From Candidatus Heimdallarchaeota archaeon (GTDB lineage Archaea > Asgardarchaeota > Heimdallarchaeia > Hodarchaeales > Hodarchaeaceae), in the NCBI GenBank assembly GCA_020353515.1, contig CP070695.1, positions 737,065-801,064 on the forward strand: a DNA stretch of 64,000 nt. The letters are read 5' to 3'. Under the pieces are notes generated by a model. It worked only from the letters and a program-made list of their open reading frames with translations, did no database searches and was not told where the DNA came from. The translations under genes and the position numbers were made by a program. This document shows, piece after piece, positions 1 to 8,077 of this stretch (its first letter is position 1; every line of letters begins with the position of its first letter).

Positions 1-156
1 ATTGAAAGCGACATTTGGAACTCTTTTTTTTTAATAGTCAAATACTATACCTCACGGAAAATAAAAAATTGAAAATTACCTTATCCAAGGATCTTATTCT
101 GAATGACAATCTTCTCTTTAATAAAAAAACTAGTCTTATCCAACAATTTGGTAATG

Positions 157-164
157 TTTATATA
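157..164 (+). promoter_or_regulatory. TATA box for the recombinase module
   Basis: TTTATATA lies about 30 bases before the first possible start codons of the coiled-coil gene (GTG 189, ATG 198). Archaeal transcription normally starts about 25-27 bases after the TATA centre, so the mRNA would begin at about 187 and be leaderless or nearly so. This fits the absence of a Shine-Dalgarno site there. Confidence 0.5.
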
Positions 165-197
165 GATGTTCCTCCATATATTATTTGAGTGAACATC

Positions 198-596
198 ATG
201 TCATTAAAAGACCACAAGTTTATGATGTTAATGAGCCAAGAAGAAAAGGCTCATTATGAGAAAATTAGGGAGGCTCACGGTTTTACAAGCCTCGCTAAAT
301 TAATTCGAGCGTCTTTGGATATTGTACAAAGATTTCCTGAATTATTAGAGCCAACAGAGAGAGTCAATGGTAGTGGCACACAACAAGTTCTAGAGGCCAT
401 TCAAAGATTAGAACAGAAAGAATTAGCTGTTGAAAAAATGGGTGAAATCCTAAAAACCCAAGCTGAAAAAATAAACAAAATCGAGAGATTACTTGAATCA
501 TTTGCCTTAAAGAAGGGAATGACCAAAAAGGAGATTAAACGAGCCTACAAGAAAGACCTGTCAGGTGAGGCGGTATTTGAGGAGGATGAAGATTGA
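198..596 (+). CDS. Small RHH-like/coiled-coil protein coupled to the recombinase
   Basis: This is a 132-residue soluble, highly charged protein of unknown function. Residues about 10-45 (an FTSLAKLIRASLDI stretch) resemble the helical part of a ribbon-helix-helix or similar small DNA-binding fold. Residues about 60-105 form a predicted coiled coil, and the tail is acidic. It overlaps the following recombinase by 4 bases, which suggests translational coupling and a joint role, for example as an accessory or regulator of recombination. I chose ATG 198; GTG 189 is in frame and equally possible because neither start has a Shine-Dalgarno site. The DNA-binding role is inference. Confidence 0.65.
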   Translation: MSLKDHKFMMLMSQEEKAHYEKIREAHGFTSLAKLIRASLDIVQRFPELLEPTERVNGSGTQQVLEAIQRLEQKELAVEKMGEILKTQAEKINKIERLLESFALKKGMTKKEIKRAYKKDLSGEAVFEEDED

Positions 597-1465
597 ATTA
601 CCCCAAACCTGAATATTTTGACGAATTCGCAATGTGGTTAAGGACTCAAGGAAAATCAGAGAATACAGTTAATACATATCTTTCAGGACTAAGACAAATC
701 CCTGAAGATGTTGAAACTTTTTTCGCCAACCCTCATTTAACAGGCCAAAGAAGCAAATTCGCGGCCTATCGGTCTTATCTTCGATTCTTAGCAAAGAAAA
801 AGAAGGTTTTTGATAGAGGCGACTTAATTGACGCTCTTGATTCTCTCAAACCGAGAAAAAAACGAGGAAATAGTAGTAGTGTCAAGAGATGGGCTATTCC
901 CAGAAAAGAATGGGAAGGTTTTATACGGAGAGCCCATTCCAAAGTCACCAAAATGGGACTTTGGCTTGGTTTTCACTTTGGGCTAAGACTCTCCGAGATA
1001 TTACATCTACGCGTCAAGGATATAGACTTTTCGAAACAAGAGATTAACATTCAAATTCATAAAAAAACCAAGAATCAAGAAGCTTGGTGGCCTAAAGCCA
1101 ACCGAGAGCGTCAAATTCCATTTACAAAATCTCAGGGTGAAACTCTCAAGCGTTGGATTGAGCAAAGACCAAAAGAACTAAAACATCCTTATTTACTTTG
1201 GACTAGAGGGAATCAACAACATAGAAAATTCAAACCTTTACATCCAAAGACCTTTCAGTATTGGATTAGGAAGATTCATCCTAAGCTAAAATGTCATGTC
1301 TTAAGATATTCATTCGCGACGCATTATTACAATCAATCCAAAGATATTAAGCTCATTAGTAATCTCTTAGGTCATGCGAATGTAGCGACGACTAGCGAAT
1401 ATCTAGCACTAGGTCATGAAGAAACAATGAGTAAAGGGCGCGCTCTTTTTGCTGAAGGGGAATAA
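593..1465 (+). CDS. Tyrosine recombinase (Xer/phage integrase family)
   Basis: This 290-residue site-specific recombinase has an N-terminal SAM-like core-binding domain (about 5-85) and a C-terminal catalytic domain (about 100-290). The full catalytic set is visible: R132 in GLRLSEI, a lysine in the beta-hairpin (K158/K160), H235 and R238 in HVLR, H261 in LLGHANV, and the nucleophile Y270. The start is TTG 593, set by GGAGG at 581-585 and overlapping the stop of the upstream gene. Length and completeness argue for an active enzyme. It may be an element integrase or a host Xer-type resolvase; its accessory neighbourhood and the downstream repeats favour the former, which is inference. Confidence 0.9.
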   Translation: MNYPKPEYFDEFAMWLRTQGKSENTVNTYLSGLRQIPEDVETFFANPHLTGQRSKFAAYRSYLRFLAKKKKVFDRGDLIDALDSLKPRKKRGNSSSVKRWAIPRKEWEGFIRRAHSKVTKMGLWLGFHFGLRLSEILHLRVKDIDFSKQEINIQIHKKTKNQEAWWPKANRERQIPFTKSQGETLKRWIEQRPKELKHPYLLWTRGNQQHRKFKPLHPKTFQYWIRKIHPKLKCHVLRYSFATHYYNQSKDIKLISNLLGHANVATTSEYLALGHEETMSKGRALFAEGE

Positions 1466-1579
1466 TTTTTTTTCTTCACTTCCCTCCCCTTTTTTCAAGT
1501 CATGAGATAAAAGGTTGACAAGAAAGTTTAAAAGAATAAAAAAAAGAGAAAACTCGTATCAATTCAGGGAGTATCCAAC

Positions 1580-1747
1580 ATGAGTGAAGAACAAGAGCAA
1601 GTCCAAGTACAGAAGAAAAGAAAATCCACTAAAACAGAAAAAGCATGGTATGTTATCATATTTGCTTCTTTTATCAGTGCAGTGATTTATTTGATTTATT
1701 TACCCATTAGAGCTGCAGGTTTTCTCTTATCATTGATTAAGGATTAA
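1580..1747 (+). CDS. 55-residue single-span membrane peptide
   Basis: A short frame starts at ATG 1580 after GGGAG at 1568-1572. It has a charged N-terminal half rich in Gln, Lys and Glu (residues 1-22), one hydrophobic span (about 23-52) and a short basic end. The architecture (charged cytosolic tail plus one helix) is coherent and codon use is like the neighbours. No family was recognised. The octamer TATCCAAC, which recurs around this region, sits immediately before the ATG. It lies between the recombinase and the first copy of the flanking repeat. Confidence 0.45.
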   Translation: MSEEQEQVQVQKKRKSTKTEKAWYVIIFASFISAVIYLIYLPIRAAGFLLSLIKD

Positions 1748-1769
1748 TTTGATAGACATAACTCAAATT

Positions 1770-1823
1770 ATGTTAAGTTATACGTATCAATATACGTATT
1801 TTTGATAACCTATCCAACGCTAT
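1770..1823. repeat. Repeat copy A with paired ATACGTAT palindromes
   Basis: Positions 1778-1819 match 4330-4371 at 39 of 42 bases, with the first 27 identical. The core has two self-complementary octamers ATACGTAT (1780-1787 and 1792-1799), 12 bases centre to centre, followed by TAACCTATCCAACG (1806-1819). An 11-base box ATGTTAAGTTA (1770-1780) also recurs at 4265-4275. Copy A lies just beyond the 3' end of the beta-helix gene and copy B upstream of its 5' end, so the gene is bracketed. It could be a recombination site or an operator. Confidence 0.7.
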
Positions 1824-1935
1824 CTATAATTTTTATATAAAAACAAGTTTAATCTAAAAGAGTCCATTAAAAGAGTTTATTGGAACTACTAGGATTGAGA
1901 AATTTGTTATTAACCGTTAAAAAGCGAAAACGCTT

Positions 1936-4128
1936 CTAGGCTAGTTTCGACCGTGATTTCTTCCATGATCGAATTATGACTAACGAGAGAAGAACCAACA
2001 GAGTCGTCCAACCAGATGCAGGTTTCTTTGACGTTGACTGGAGTATTGGATCTGGGGAGGTCAATGGTGATTCATCTTGATTATTGGCTGTTCCGTCTAG
2101 CGTGTAGGGTTCATCGACGATTCCATCCCCATTGGTATCTGGACTGGTCCACTCACTCCAATAGTTGTTGGCAAAGACGTTCTCTGAGCCATCATCTGTT
2201 GCTTGGACTCCTCCATCATTATTTCCTGTGAAGACATTGTATTCCACAGTATTCGCTTGCGATTTTGCAGACATGATTACTCCATAGCCTGCAGTGTTGC
2301 GGATCGTATTGTAGGAGATTGTATTGTTGGTTGAGAATCTTTCCCCCCCCTGCCATATATCGATTCCAACTCCGTACTCCCCTCCATTTTGGATGGTATT
2401 ATTGAAGATTTGATTATCTGAGGCCTCATTAAGTGTCATGCCATACGTATTGCCTTCGAGTGTATTGCCAGTAATATTTGTATTTTGTGCCCATCCAAGA
2501 TAAAATCCATAGAAATTATTATTGATGCTATTATGGGCAATGGTATTTTTTTCGCCTCCGAGGGAAATTGCTGCTCCATACGCAGTGTTGGAAATTATAT
2601 TATCTGTGATTCTATTCTTGTTGGAGTTATCGCTCACCCTTATCGCATCCCAATTATAGTTATCTAGCGTATTATTAACGATGCTGCTGCTAGAGGAATT
2701 ATAGATTAATATCCCTACAACTCCATCGGACAGGGTATTCTCTGAGATTAGAACGTTTGAGCTATAAGCGACTGTTATTCCGGTTGAGGCATATTCAATA
2801 TTTTGGTCTTTTATGATTATTGAATGGCAGTTGAGCAGAATTATTTGTCCAATATCAGAGGGAACTGTTTTATCATTAACATCCTGCCAGTAGAGTATTG
2901 GTTTTCCGTTTACATTATTATTTGTTATTTCAACTTGCAAAAAATCCTCATATTGATAGCCCCAAAGTCCGAGGCCGTCGTTGACAAAATTATTATCAAT
3001 AATTCTGTTATTCCCTGATTCCCAAAAGAGAAGTCCCCATCCACTGTTGTGTGAGATGGTATTGTTCACAAAGGTTCCATCAAAGCAGTTTGAATCTGCA
3101 CTGTTGATACCGTCCCTTTTATTTCCATGGACAAAATTATCGGAGATGGTATTTACCGGAGATTCCAGGAGCTGAACTCCTGTCCTTGAGTTCTGCTCGA
3201 CTTCATTATTGGTGATCGTGTTCTGGGCTGAGGTTTGCAGGTTTATTCCGTTCTGTGAGTTATGGGAGACAATATTGCTAGTAATAACATTTCTGGTAGA
3301 GTTCTCTAAATAAATACCATTAGCCCCATTGTTATCAATCTCATTGTTTTCTATTGTGTTAGTTTCCGACCCTGTCAGATAAATACCATTGTTCCCATTA
3401 TCTGTGATTGTATTATCGTGAATAGTATTGTTTTCCGACATTTTCACGTAGATTCCATAAGAAGGATTATGATGAACAGTGTTATTGGCAATTATATTAT
3501 TGTCCGACGAAAATGAAATTGCAATCCCCTCGAAGTTGTTGGTCACGATATTATGGGAAACAATGTTATTATCTGATGAGTCTAGCAGTAATCCATCTTG
3601 CGTGTGATTTTTCACAATATTTCTCGAAATGAGATTATTCTTAGATTCACGAATTGTTAATCCGTTATAACAGGTGTTATTCAATATCTCATTATCATTG
3701 GAAGAAACCAGAAGTATTCCATTAAAAGTGTTAATGACCGTGTTGTTTTCCACAATTCCGTTTTTCACGTTCCAGAGAGAAATTCCCCGATCTGCACTTG
3801 CTAGACCATTCAGGAGACAATTAGCAATACGAAAATAAAAGGTCGTGTCATGAATAGAGATCATATCTCCACTTGGAGCGGTAATATTATAGCCCTCAAT
3901 CCGAATCGGATTATCCATCGTGCCTTTTCCAGGGAACGAATTGTTCAGGTCATTGTCATTCGTGATATAAATGGGACTTCTGGGTATATAGGTCTGAACC
4001 CTAGAAACCCGTGACTCACTTGAAAACTCAGTTCTCTTTGTTGAATGTGCTTCTTGTTTGCCTCCCCAGATATTCACTCCGAATAACAGGATACAAATCA
4101 GTATTATGCAGATCCTTTTTTTCACCAT
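1936..4128 (-). CDS. Secreted NosD-like right-handed beta-helix surface protein
   Basis: This 730-residue exported protein has an N-terminal signal segment (about 4-28). A long array of roughly 22-24-residue beta-helix repeats follows, rich in N-x-I and N-N-T/x-I ladders (about 60-640) and typical of the NosD/CASH parallel beta-helix family. Near the C terminus, about 650-690, is a loop like SPDTNGDGIVDEPY, a dockerin-like calcium loop common at NosD ends. A final hydrophobic helix with a basic tail (about 705-730) should anchor it in the membrane or act as a sorting signal. It probably binds carbohydrate or forms part of the cell surface. Its flanking repeats suggest it may have arrived as a cassette. 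Confidence 0.88.
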   Translation of the reverse strand: MVKKRICIILICILLFGVNIWGGKQEAHSTKRTEFSSESRVSRVQTYIPRSPIYITNDNDLNNSFPGKGTMDNPIRIEGYNITAPSGDMISIHDTTFYFRIANCLLNGLASADRGISLWNVKNGIVENNTVINTFNGILLVSSNDNEILNNTCYNGLTIRESKNNLISRNIVKNHTQDGLLLDSSDNNIVSHNIVTNNFEGIAISFSSDNNIIANNTVHHNPSYGIYVKMSENNTIHDNTITDNGNNGIYLTGSETNTIENNEIDNNGANGIYLENSTRNVITSNIVSHNSQNGINLQTSAQNTITNNEVEQNSRTGVQLLESPVNTISDNFVHGNKRDGINSADSNCFDGTFVNNTISHNSGWGLLFWESGNNRIIDNNFVNDGLGLWGYQYEDFLQVEITNNNVNGKPILYWQDVNDKTVPSDIGQIILLNCHSIIIKDQNIEYASTGITVAYSSNVLISENTLSDGVVGILIYNSSSSSIVNNTLDNYNWDAIRVSDNSNKNRITDNIISNTAYGAAISLGGEKNTIAHNSINNNFYGFYLGWAQNTNITGNTLEGNTYGMTLNEASDNQIFNNTIQNGGEYGVGIDIWQGGERFSTNNTISYNTIRNTAGYGVIMSAKSQANTVEYNVFTGNNDGGVQATDDGSENVFANNYWSEWTSPDTNGDGIVDEPYTLDGTANNQDESPLTSPDPILQSTSKKPASGWTTLLVLLSLVIIRSWKKSRSKLA

Positions 4129-4171
4129 TTTCTTTTCCCCTGTGAAATTTTACTCTAGTAAGACGATATTC

Positions 4172-4179
4172 TTTATAAA
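4172..4179 (-). promoter_or_regulatory. TATA box for the beta-helix gene
   Basis: TTTATAAA, palindromic, is centred about 47 bases before the ATG at 4128. It predicts a transcript start near 4150 and a leader of about 20 bases holding a weak AGGGG Shine-Dalgarno site. Repeat copy B lies further upstream (4265-4371), at a distance where a regulator or integrated-element boundary could sit. Confidence 0.45.
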
Positions 4180-4264
4180 GTTATCACCTCATTTGAAATT
4201 CAATTCAAAGTCCGCGTATATGCGATAAAAAATGTGTGATTTGAAGATTTTATTGATCTAATCA

Positions 4265-4371
4265 ATGTTAAGTTAAGAATTATATAACGTTTTATAAAAA
4301 AACATTAACCTATCCAACGTTATAGTACATTATACGTATCAATATACGTATTTTTGGTAACATTTCCAACG
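4265..4371. repeat. Repeat copy B, upstream of the beta-helix gene
   Basis: This second copy of the left-end repeat consists of two tandem degenerate units. Unit one holds ATGTTAAGTTA (4265-4275) and TAACCTATCCAACG (4306-4319). Unit two (4330-4371) is the 39/42 match to 1778-1819, with ATACGTAT at 4332-4339 and 4344-4351. The rest of 4129-4630 shows no convincing gene; a 77-codon minus-strand frame there runs into the repeat and looks fortuitous. Confidence 0.7.
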
Positions 4372-4630
4372 TTAAACGACAAATTCAAGTACTTACAAAA
4401 CAAAGTTTCTCGAAAGCCAGCTTTAACAATTATAATATGTGTTTGAAGACATCCTAACAGAATTCTAATAGCTGATGGATAAAAATCTATAGATAATAAA
4501 AAGATCATAATCTGCGTTTTACGAATTTTAGGATAACAATAATGAAGAACCATGAGAATGTTTTGGTGGACTTTTAATTAGAGTAAAAGAGTAAAAACAA
4601 AGCGTGAAATTTGTTTTCAATCTTGATCTG

Positions 4631-4777
4631 ATGGTTGAAGAAAATAAACAATGGAACGACTTGTTTAACAAGCAATTAGCAGAATATAAAGATGGTAAAT
4701 TGGATTCTGAAGTTTTTGAGGTACGAATTAAGAGATATAAGACCTTCTTATTACGAAAGAAGAATTTATTATCTTAG
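4631..4777 (+). CDS. 48-residue SHOCT-like mini-protein
   Basis: An ATG at 4631 opens a 48-residue frame reading like a short C-terminal-type (SHOCT) helical hairpin: an amphipathic helix, then a KDGKLDSEVFEVR stretch, then a basic helix. The same pattern (an E-L-S-x-E-E-Y-x-x-L-K helix) is fused to the N terminus of the bactofilin-like protein at 21490. Here it stands alone and faces the end of another bactofilin-like gene at 4797. It may be a real mini-gene or the remnant of a larger one. No Shine-Dalgarno site was seen. Confidence 0.4.
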   Translation: MVEENKQWNDLFNKQLAEYKDGKLDSEVFEVRIKRYKTFLLRKKNLLS

Positions 4778-4796
4778 TTCCTTTTTCTTCATTTTG

Positions 4797-5489
4797 CTAA
4801 TCTTGTATCTGTTCGATCTTAATAGTTCTAGCATCTATTTCGGAATTTGTATAATCCACATTAATCCTTTCTGGAGGGTAATATGTACGGATGATTAAAT
4901 CTTCTGTTTCAATGTTTAAATTCTTGACATGAAAATCTCGCTTCAATTGTGTTTTTTTACCAAGTTTCTTGAGTATCATATCAGGGAGTAATAATAATTT
5001 AGAAAAGGAGCCCGTGAAGGATATAATCACATTCGGAGCATGAATTATCCCAGATATATTTGTTTCTGACCTTTTTGGATTTATAGCTATATCTATTGAT
5101 TCCGTTGCAGTTATATCTTTCTGAATTGAAACTTTTCCTCTAATCTTTATTAAATCACCTTTTAGTTGTGTGCCTTTTATTATTGACCCCCTAAGAAAGA
5201 TTTTCTTGCCTATTATATCCCCATTCACTTTACAATCTCCATTTACAACTATATCTTGAGCTGAAATAAGATTATGTCCAATAACCAAAGTAGAGTTTGC
5301 AATTATCGATCCTTGCTTTGATTCTAGATTTTTTGCTATGGTTAATTCCTCATCTGACTTGATTGAATATGCAGTTAGGTTTCCCATGGCATTAATTGTT
5401 CCAGTTATATGTACATCGTCTTTGAATTCAATATCATCATTAAATGTTTTGGAATGTATTTCAATCACTAAATCATCTTCTATTAGCAA
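4797..5489 (-). CDS. Bactofilin-like beta-helix protein
   Basis: This 230-residue cytosolic protein shows short hydrophobic strands alternating with Gly/Asp/Asn turns (for example VNGDCKVNGDIIGKKIFLRG), the hallmark of the polymer-forming bactofilin/DUF342-like beta-helix. It lacks the SHOCT head found in the second bactofilin at 21490. The start is TTG 5489; the codon immediately upstream in frame is TAA, so no longer protein is possible. It follows the GNAT fragment by 13 bases, probably in the same transcript. A scaffold or membrane-associated filament role is inferred from the family. Confidence 0.65.
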   Translation of the reverse strand: MLIEDDLVIEIHSKTFNDDIEFKDDVHITGTINAMGNLTAYSIKSDEELTIAKNLESKQGSIIANSTLVIGHNLISAQDIVVNGDCKVNGDIIGKKIFLRGSIIKGTQLKGDLIKIRGKVSIQKDITATESIDIAINPKRSETNISGIIHAPNVIISFTGSFSKLLLLPDMILKKLGKKTQLKRDFHVKNLNIETEDLIIRTYYPPERINVDYTNSEIDARTIKIEQIQD

Positions 5490-5502
5490 TTAAAGGGCTA
5501 GT

Positions 5503-5784
5503 TTATATTGAAAGATAATCTTTACGAAGTAATTCCATTATCTTGTGCTTCCTCTCTGGGTTTTTATTCCACCTTTTTGCAGCAGTAAGTGTGAATCCTG
5601 ATTTTTTATATACTCTAATAGCAGCTGGGTTACTTTCATTTGGAGGTACAACAAGTAATCGGTAGTCGGTATTAGAAAAGATATGTTGAATGACTTTTTT
5701 CATTCCATCGGTACCTAATCCTTGGTTCCAATAATCTGGTAAGATTTTTATATCTGTCATAAAAGTTTTCGTACCTTTCTCCAT
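5503..5784 (-). pseudogene. GNAT N-acetyltransferase, N-terminally truncated
   Basis: The 93 residues contain only the C-terminal half of a RimJ/RimL-type acetyltransferase: the acetyl-CoA pyrophosphate loop (QGLGTDGMKK, about 21-30) and the ESNPAAIRVYKKSGF motif (about 50-64). The usual 70-80 N-terminal residues, with the first strands and helices, are missing. There is no room for them because the divergent PhzF gene starts 44 bases upstream. It is therefore probably a decayed gene, although the frame itself is intact and might give a short protein. Confidence 0.6.
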
Positions 5785-5828
5785 TTACTAAATTTGAGCT
5801 CTTGTACATCCAATAGAAGGTTACAAAT

Positions 5829-6731
5829 ATGCGAAAAATCCCTTTTATTCAAACAAGTGTGTTCACAGATGATCGTTATCAATTCTCAGGCAATCAACTA
5901 GCAACATTCTGGAAATTGTCAGAAGATGAGCTGTCTCCAGATGAGATGCAAGGAATTACTAGAGAAATGAATTTTTCGGAAACAACATTCGTTCTCTCCT
6001 CCAAGGATGATAAATGTGTCCGAAAGGTTCGGATTTTCACCCCAGGTCGGGAAATCCCTTTTGCTGGTCATCCAACGCTAGGTACAGCTTTTGTGTTAAG
6101 AAATCAAGGAATCATTGGTATGAAAGACACAAGAGCTTATTTGGAATTAGGACTCGGCCCAATAGCTGTTGAATTTCAAGATAATCTCGTCAGAATGTAT
6201 CAATCTAAGCCTGAATTTCTCACAAAATTCCAAGATAGAAAAGCCTTGGCAATGATTATGGGGATTTCACCTGACTCAATCATGCATAACTACCCAATAC
6301 AATTTGTTTCAACTGGATTTCCATTCCTAATTGTACCTCTTACTTCCTTAGAAGCTATTCAGGCCATAAATCTAGATATTAAGCTGTTATTCAAGACATT
6401 GGAAGGGTTTCCCTCTCAAGAATTATTAGTTTTTACACCTAACACAGCTTATTCTGATTCCCATGTGCATGTGAGAATGTTTGCCCCTTCTGCAGGAGTT
6501 CCAGAAGATCCTGCCACGGGAAGTGCCGCAGGGCCATTAGGAGGATATTTAGAAGAATATCAGGTTTTATCTAATCATTCTAGAGGGACACCGTATGTTT
6601 TAGAACAAGGATATGAAATGAACAGACCAAGTAAATTGATTGTCCAATGTTCTCATGATAAAAACGAAATTACTGAAGTGATTGTTGGTGGCGAAGTAAA
6701 GATAACAGCTGAAGGACAGTTCTTCCTTTAG
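5829..6731 (+). CDS. PhzF-family isomerase/epimerase
   Basis: This 300-residue enzyme has the two-lobed diaminopimelate-epimerase-like fold of the PhzF family. Visible family marks are the catalytic glutamate in MNFSETTF (E51), FAGHPTLGTA (about 78-87) and the C-lobe signature EDPATGSAAGPL (about 227-238). Full length is normal for PhzF. Members isomerise small amino-acid-like substrates; without phenazine genes here the substrate is unknown. It ends in a 4-base convergent overlap with the HEPN membrane gene and stands alone as a transcription unit. Confidence 0.9.
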   Translation: MRKIPFIQTSVFTDDRYQFSGNQLATFWKLSEDELSPDEMQGITREMNFSETTFVLSSKDDKCVRKVRIFTPGREIPFAGHPTLGTAFVLRNQGIIGMKDTRAYLELGLGPIAVEFQDNLVRMYQSKPEFLTKFQDRKALAMIMGISPDSIMHNYPIQFVSTGFPFLIVPLTSLEAIQAINLDIKLLFKTLEGFPSQELLVFTPNTAYSDSHVHVRMFAPSAGVPEDPATGSAAGPLGGYLEEYQVLSNHSRGTPYVLEQGYEMNRPSKLIVQCSHDKNEITEVIVGGEVKITAEGQFFL

Positions 6732-8077
6732 GATCGATCAATCACGGCTTGCAGGAGATTCAACAAGTCCTCCACATCTTCTTTGCTAACGAATCTGTCC
6801 TGTGAACGATGGAGCATAGCATTTCTCCGTAATCGTATTCTCTTTAGATCTTTGTTTTCTCTTGTCATGAGTAATTGTTCACGTAGTAATGCATTAACAA
6901 TGGACGGCCAGGATTGGTCATCTGTCGGATAGGCATTTCGTTTCCAAAGGACGTGTCGAAACAAAGTTTCTGTTGATCTCCATAAGAACAGAAAGGTTGA
7001 GATATGCTCATCCGTCGACAATTCCTCCCACTTTTCAAGCTTTTTTGTGGCATAGAACACATCCAGCTTTAAAGATTCAGCTTCTTCTTCAGAGGATCCA
7101 AGTTCTTCAATGGCATCTGTTACTGAATGGCCAAGGAAGAACTGCATTTCGAGTTCTCTTCGTTTCTCTTTTGAGAGATCAAGATTATTTAACATTGATG
7201 AGTATTGTTCGAGTACCAAAGTTCGGGCAACTTCTCTTCGCGTGTAATCCCGTAATTCGTCATTAATATGTGTCTCAATAAAATCAAAGTATATTTTTGA
7301 TACAAGATCCCAGTTGGCAGCTAATTTTGTCCCTATTTTGTCAGCAAGGGGGAACCTTCTAATGGAATCTAACTCGACTTGTCTAGTTTTGACCTTAAGA
7401 TCCTGATCCAGTGCAGGTAAGGATAAATTGTAACTGGTTTTGCAAATCAACGTTGCTAGATTTTTTCGTGAGTGAAGAAAAAGTATCAAGGATAGTATCA
7501 CAAGAGTGCTAAAGAGAGTTCCAAAAAAGACCACATTAATTGGATTAATAATCTGGTCAATATAGAGAAAATCCAAGTTTATTGATTTAAAATGCAGATA
7601 GATAATCGTTACGACATTTACTACATTAATTAATCCATAGCATATTGAAAAAAGGAACAGGGTTTCTCTAAAAGTCAACATTTTCTCATCGGAAATTGTA
7701 TCGTCCCTGGTAAAGTAGGAATCGATGTATCCTCTCCGAAAGAGGGTTCTTAGCTTTGGAAGTAACTCATTTTGAATATTTTTCTGCAGTTCATTTTTTG
7801 TTTTCGTATCTAAGTCAATTCTTTTCAATAAAAAGATTTGATTGATGTTCTGTCTTAAAGATTCGGAATATCTTTCAGCAGCTCTACTAATTCTCACTAT
7901 TAAATATGGACTATAGATGTAGAATATATACGCTGGAAAGATCAAGAGGATTGTGGGAAGGAGGAGAAAGAGCTCGAACTTATCTGTCATAAAGAAGAGA
8001 TAAGCTCCAATTAAACCGATTTCATATAGTAATGGAAAAAGAACTCCCAAAACAAATCTATTTTCTCGTAATGTCAT
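6728..8077 (-). CDS. Four-span membrane protein with C-terminal HEPN-like domain
   Basis: This 449-residue protein has two membrane spans near the N terminus (about 7-30 and 34-58), two more at about 137-163 and 183-204, and then a long helical cytosolic part. The last 100 residues read as a HEPN four-helix domain ending in RLRRNAMLH (RNxxxH at 418-423) followed by an acidic helix. RNxxxH is the catalytic motif of HEPN ribonucleases. No nucleotidyltransferase partner is adjacent. Function is unknown; a membrane-tethered RNase or stress effector is inference. Confidence 0.6.
   Translation of the reverse strand: MTLRENRFVLGVLFPLLYEIGLIGAYLFFMTDKFELFLLLPTILLIFPAYIFYIYSPYLIVRISRAAERYSESLRQNINQIFLLKRIDLDTKTKNELQKNIQNELLPKLRTLFRRGYIDSYFTRDDTISDEKMLTFRETLFLFSICYGLINVVNVVTIIYLHFKSINLDFLYIDQIINPINVVFFGTLFSTLVILSLILFLHSRKNLATLICKTSYNLSLPALDQDLKVKTRQVELDSIRRFPLADKIGTKLAANWDLVSKIYFDFIETHINDELRDYTRREVARTLVLEQYSSMLNNLDLSKEKRRELEMQFFLGHSVTDAIEELGSSEEEAESLKLDVFYATKKLEKWEELSTDEHISTFLFLWRSTETLFRHVLWKRNAYPTDDQSWPSIVNALLREQLLMTRENKDLKRIRLRRNAMLHRSQDRFVSKEDVEDLLNLLQAVIDRS

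Noticed and set aside
1..60. T-run near the left edge, considered as an attachment site
   Set aside because: It reads as an ordinary oligo-T terminator of a gene to the left; no tRNA end or matching repeat elsewhere in the window supports an att site.
2016..3700. Repetitive DNA inside the beta-helix gene, considered as a CRISPR-like or satellite array
   Set aside because: The period follows the protein's beta-helix repeats and the DNA units diverge strongly; no identical direct repeats with unique spacers are present.
4320..4553. Minus-strand frame of 77 codons upstream of the beta-helix gene
   Set aside because: It ends inside repeat B, has no ribosome site and no recognisable protein pattern.
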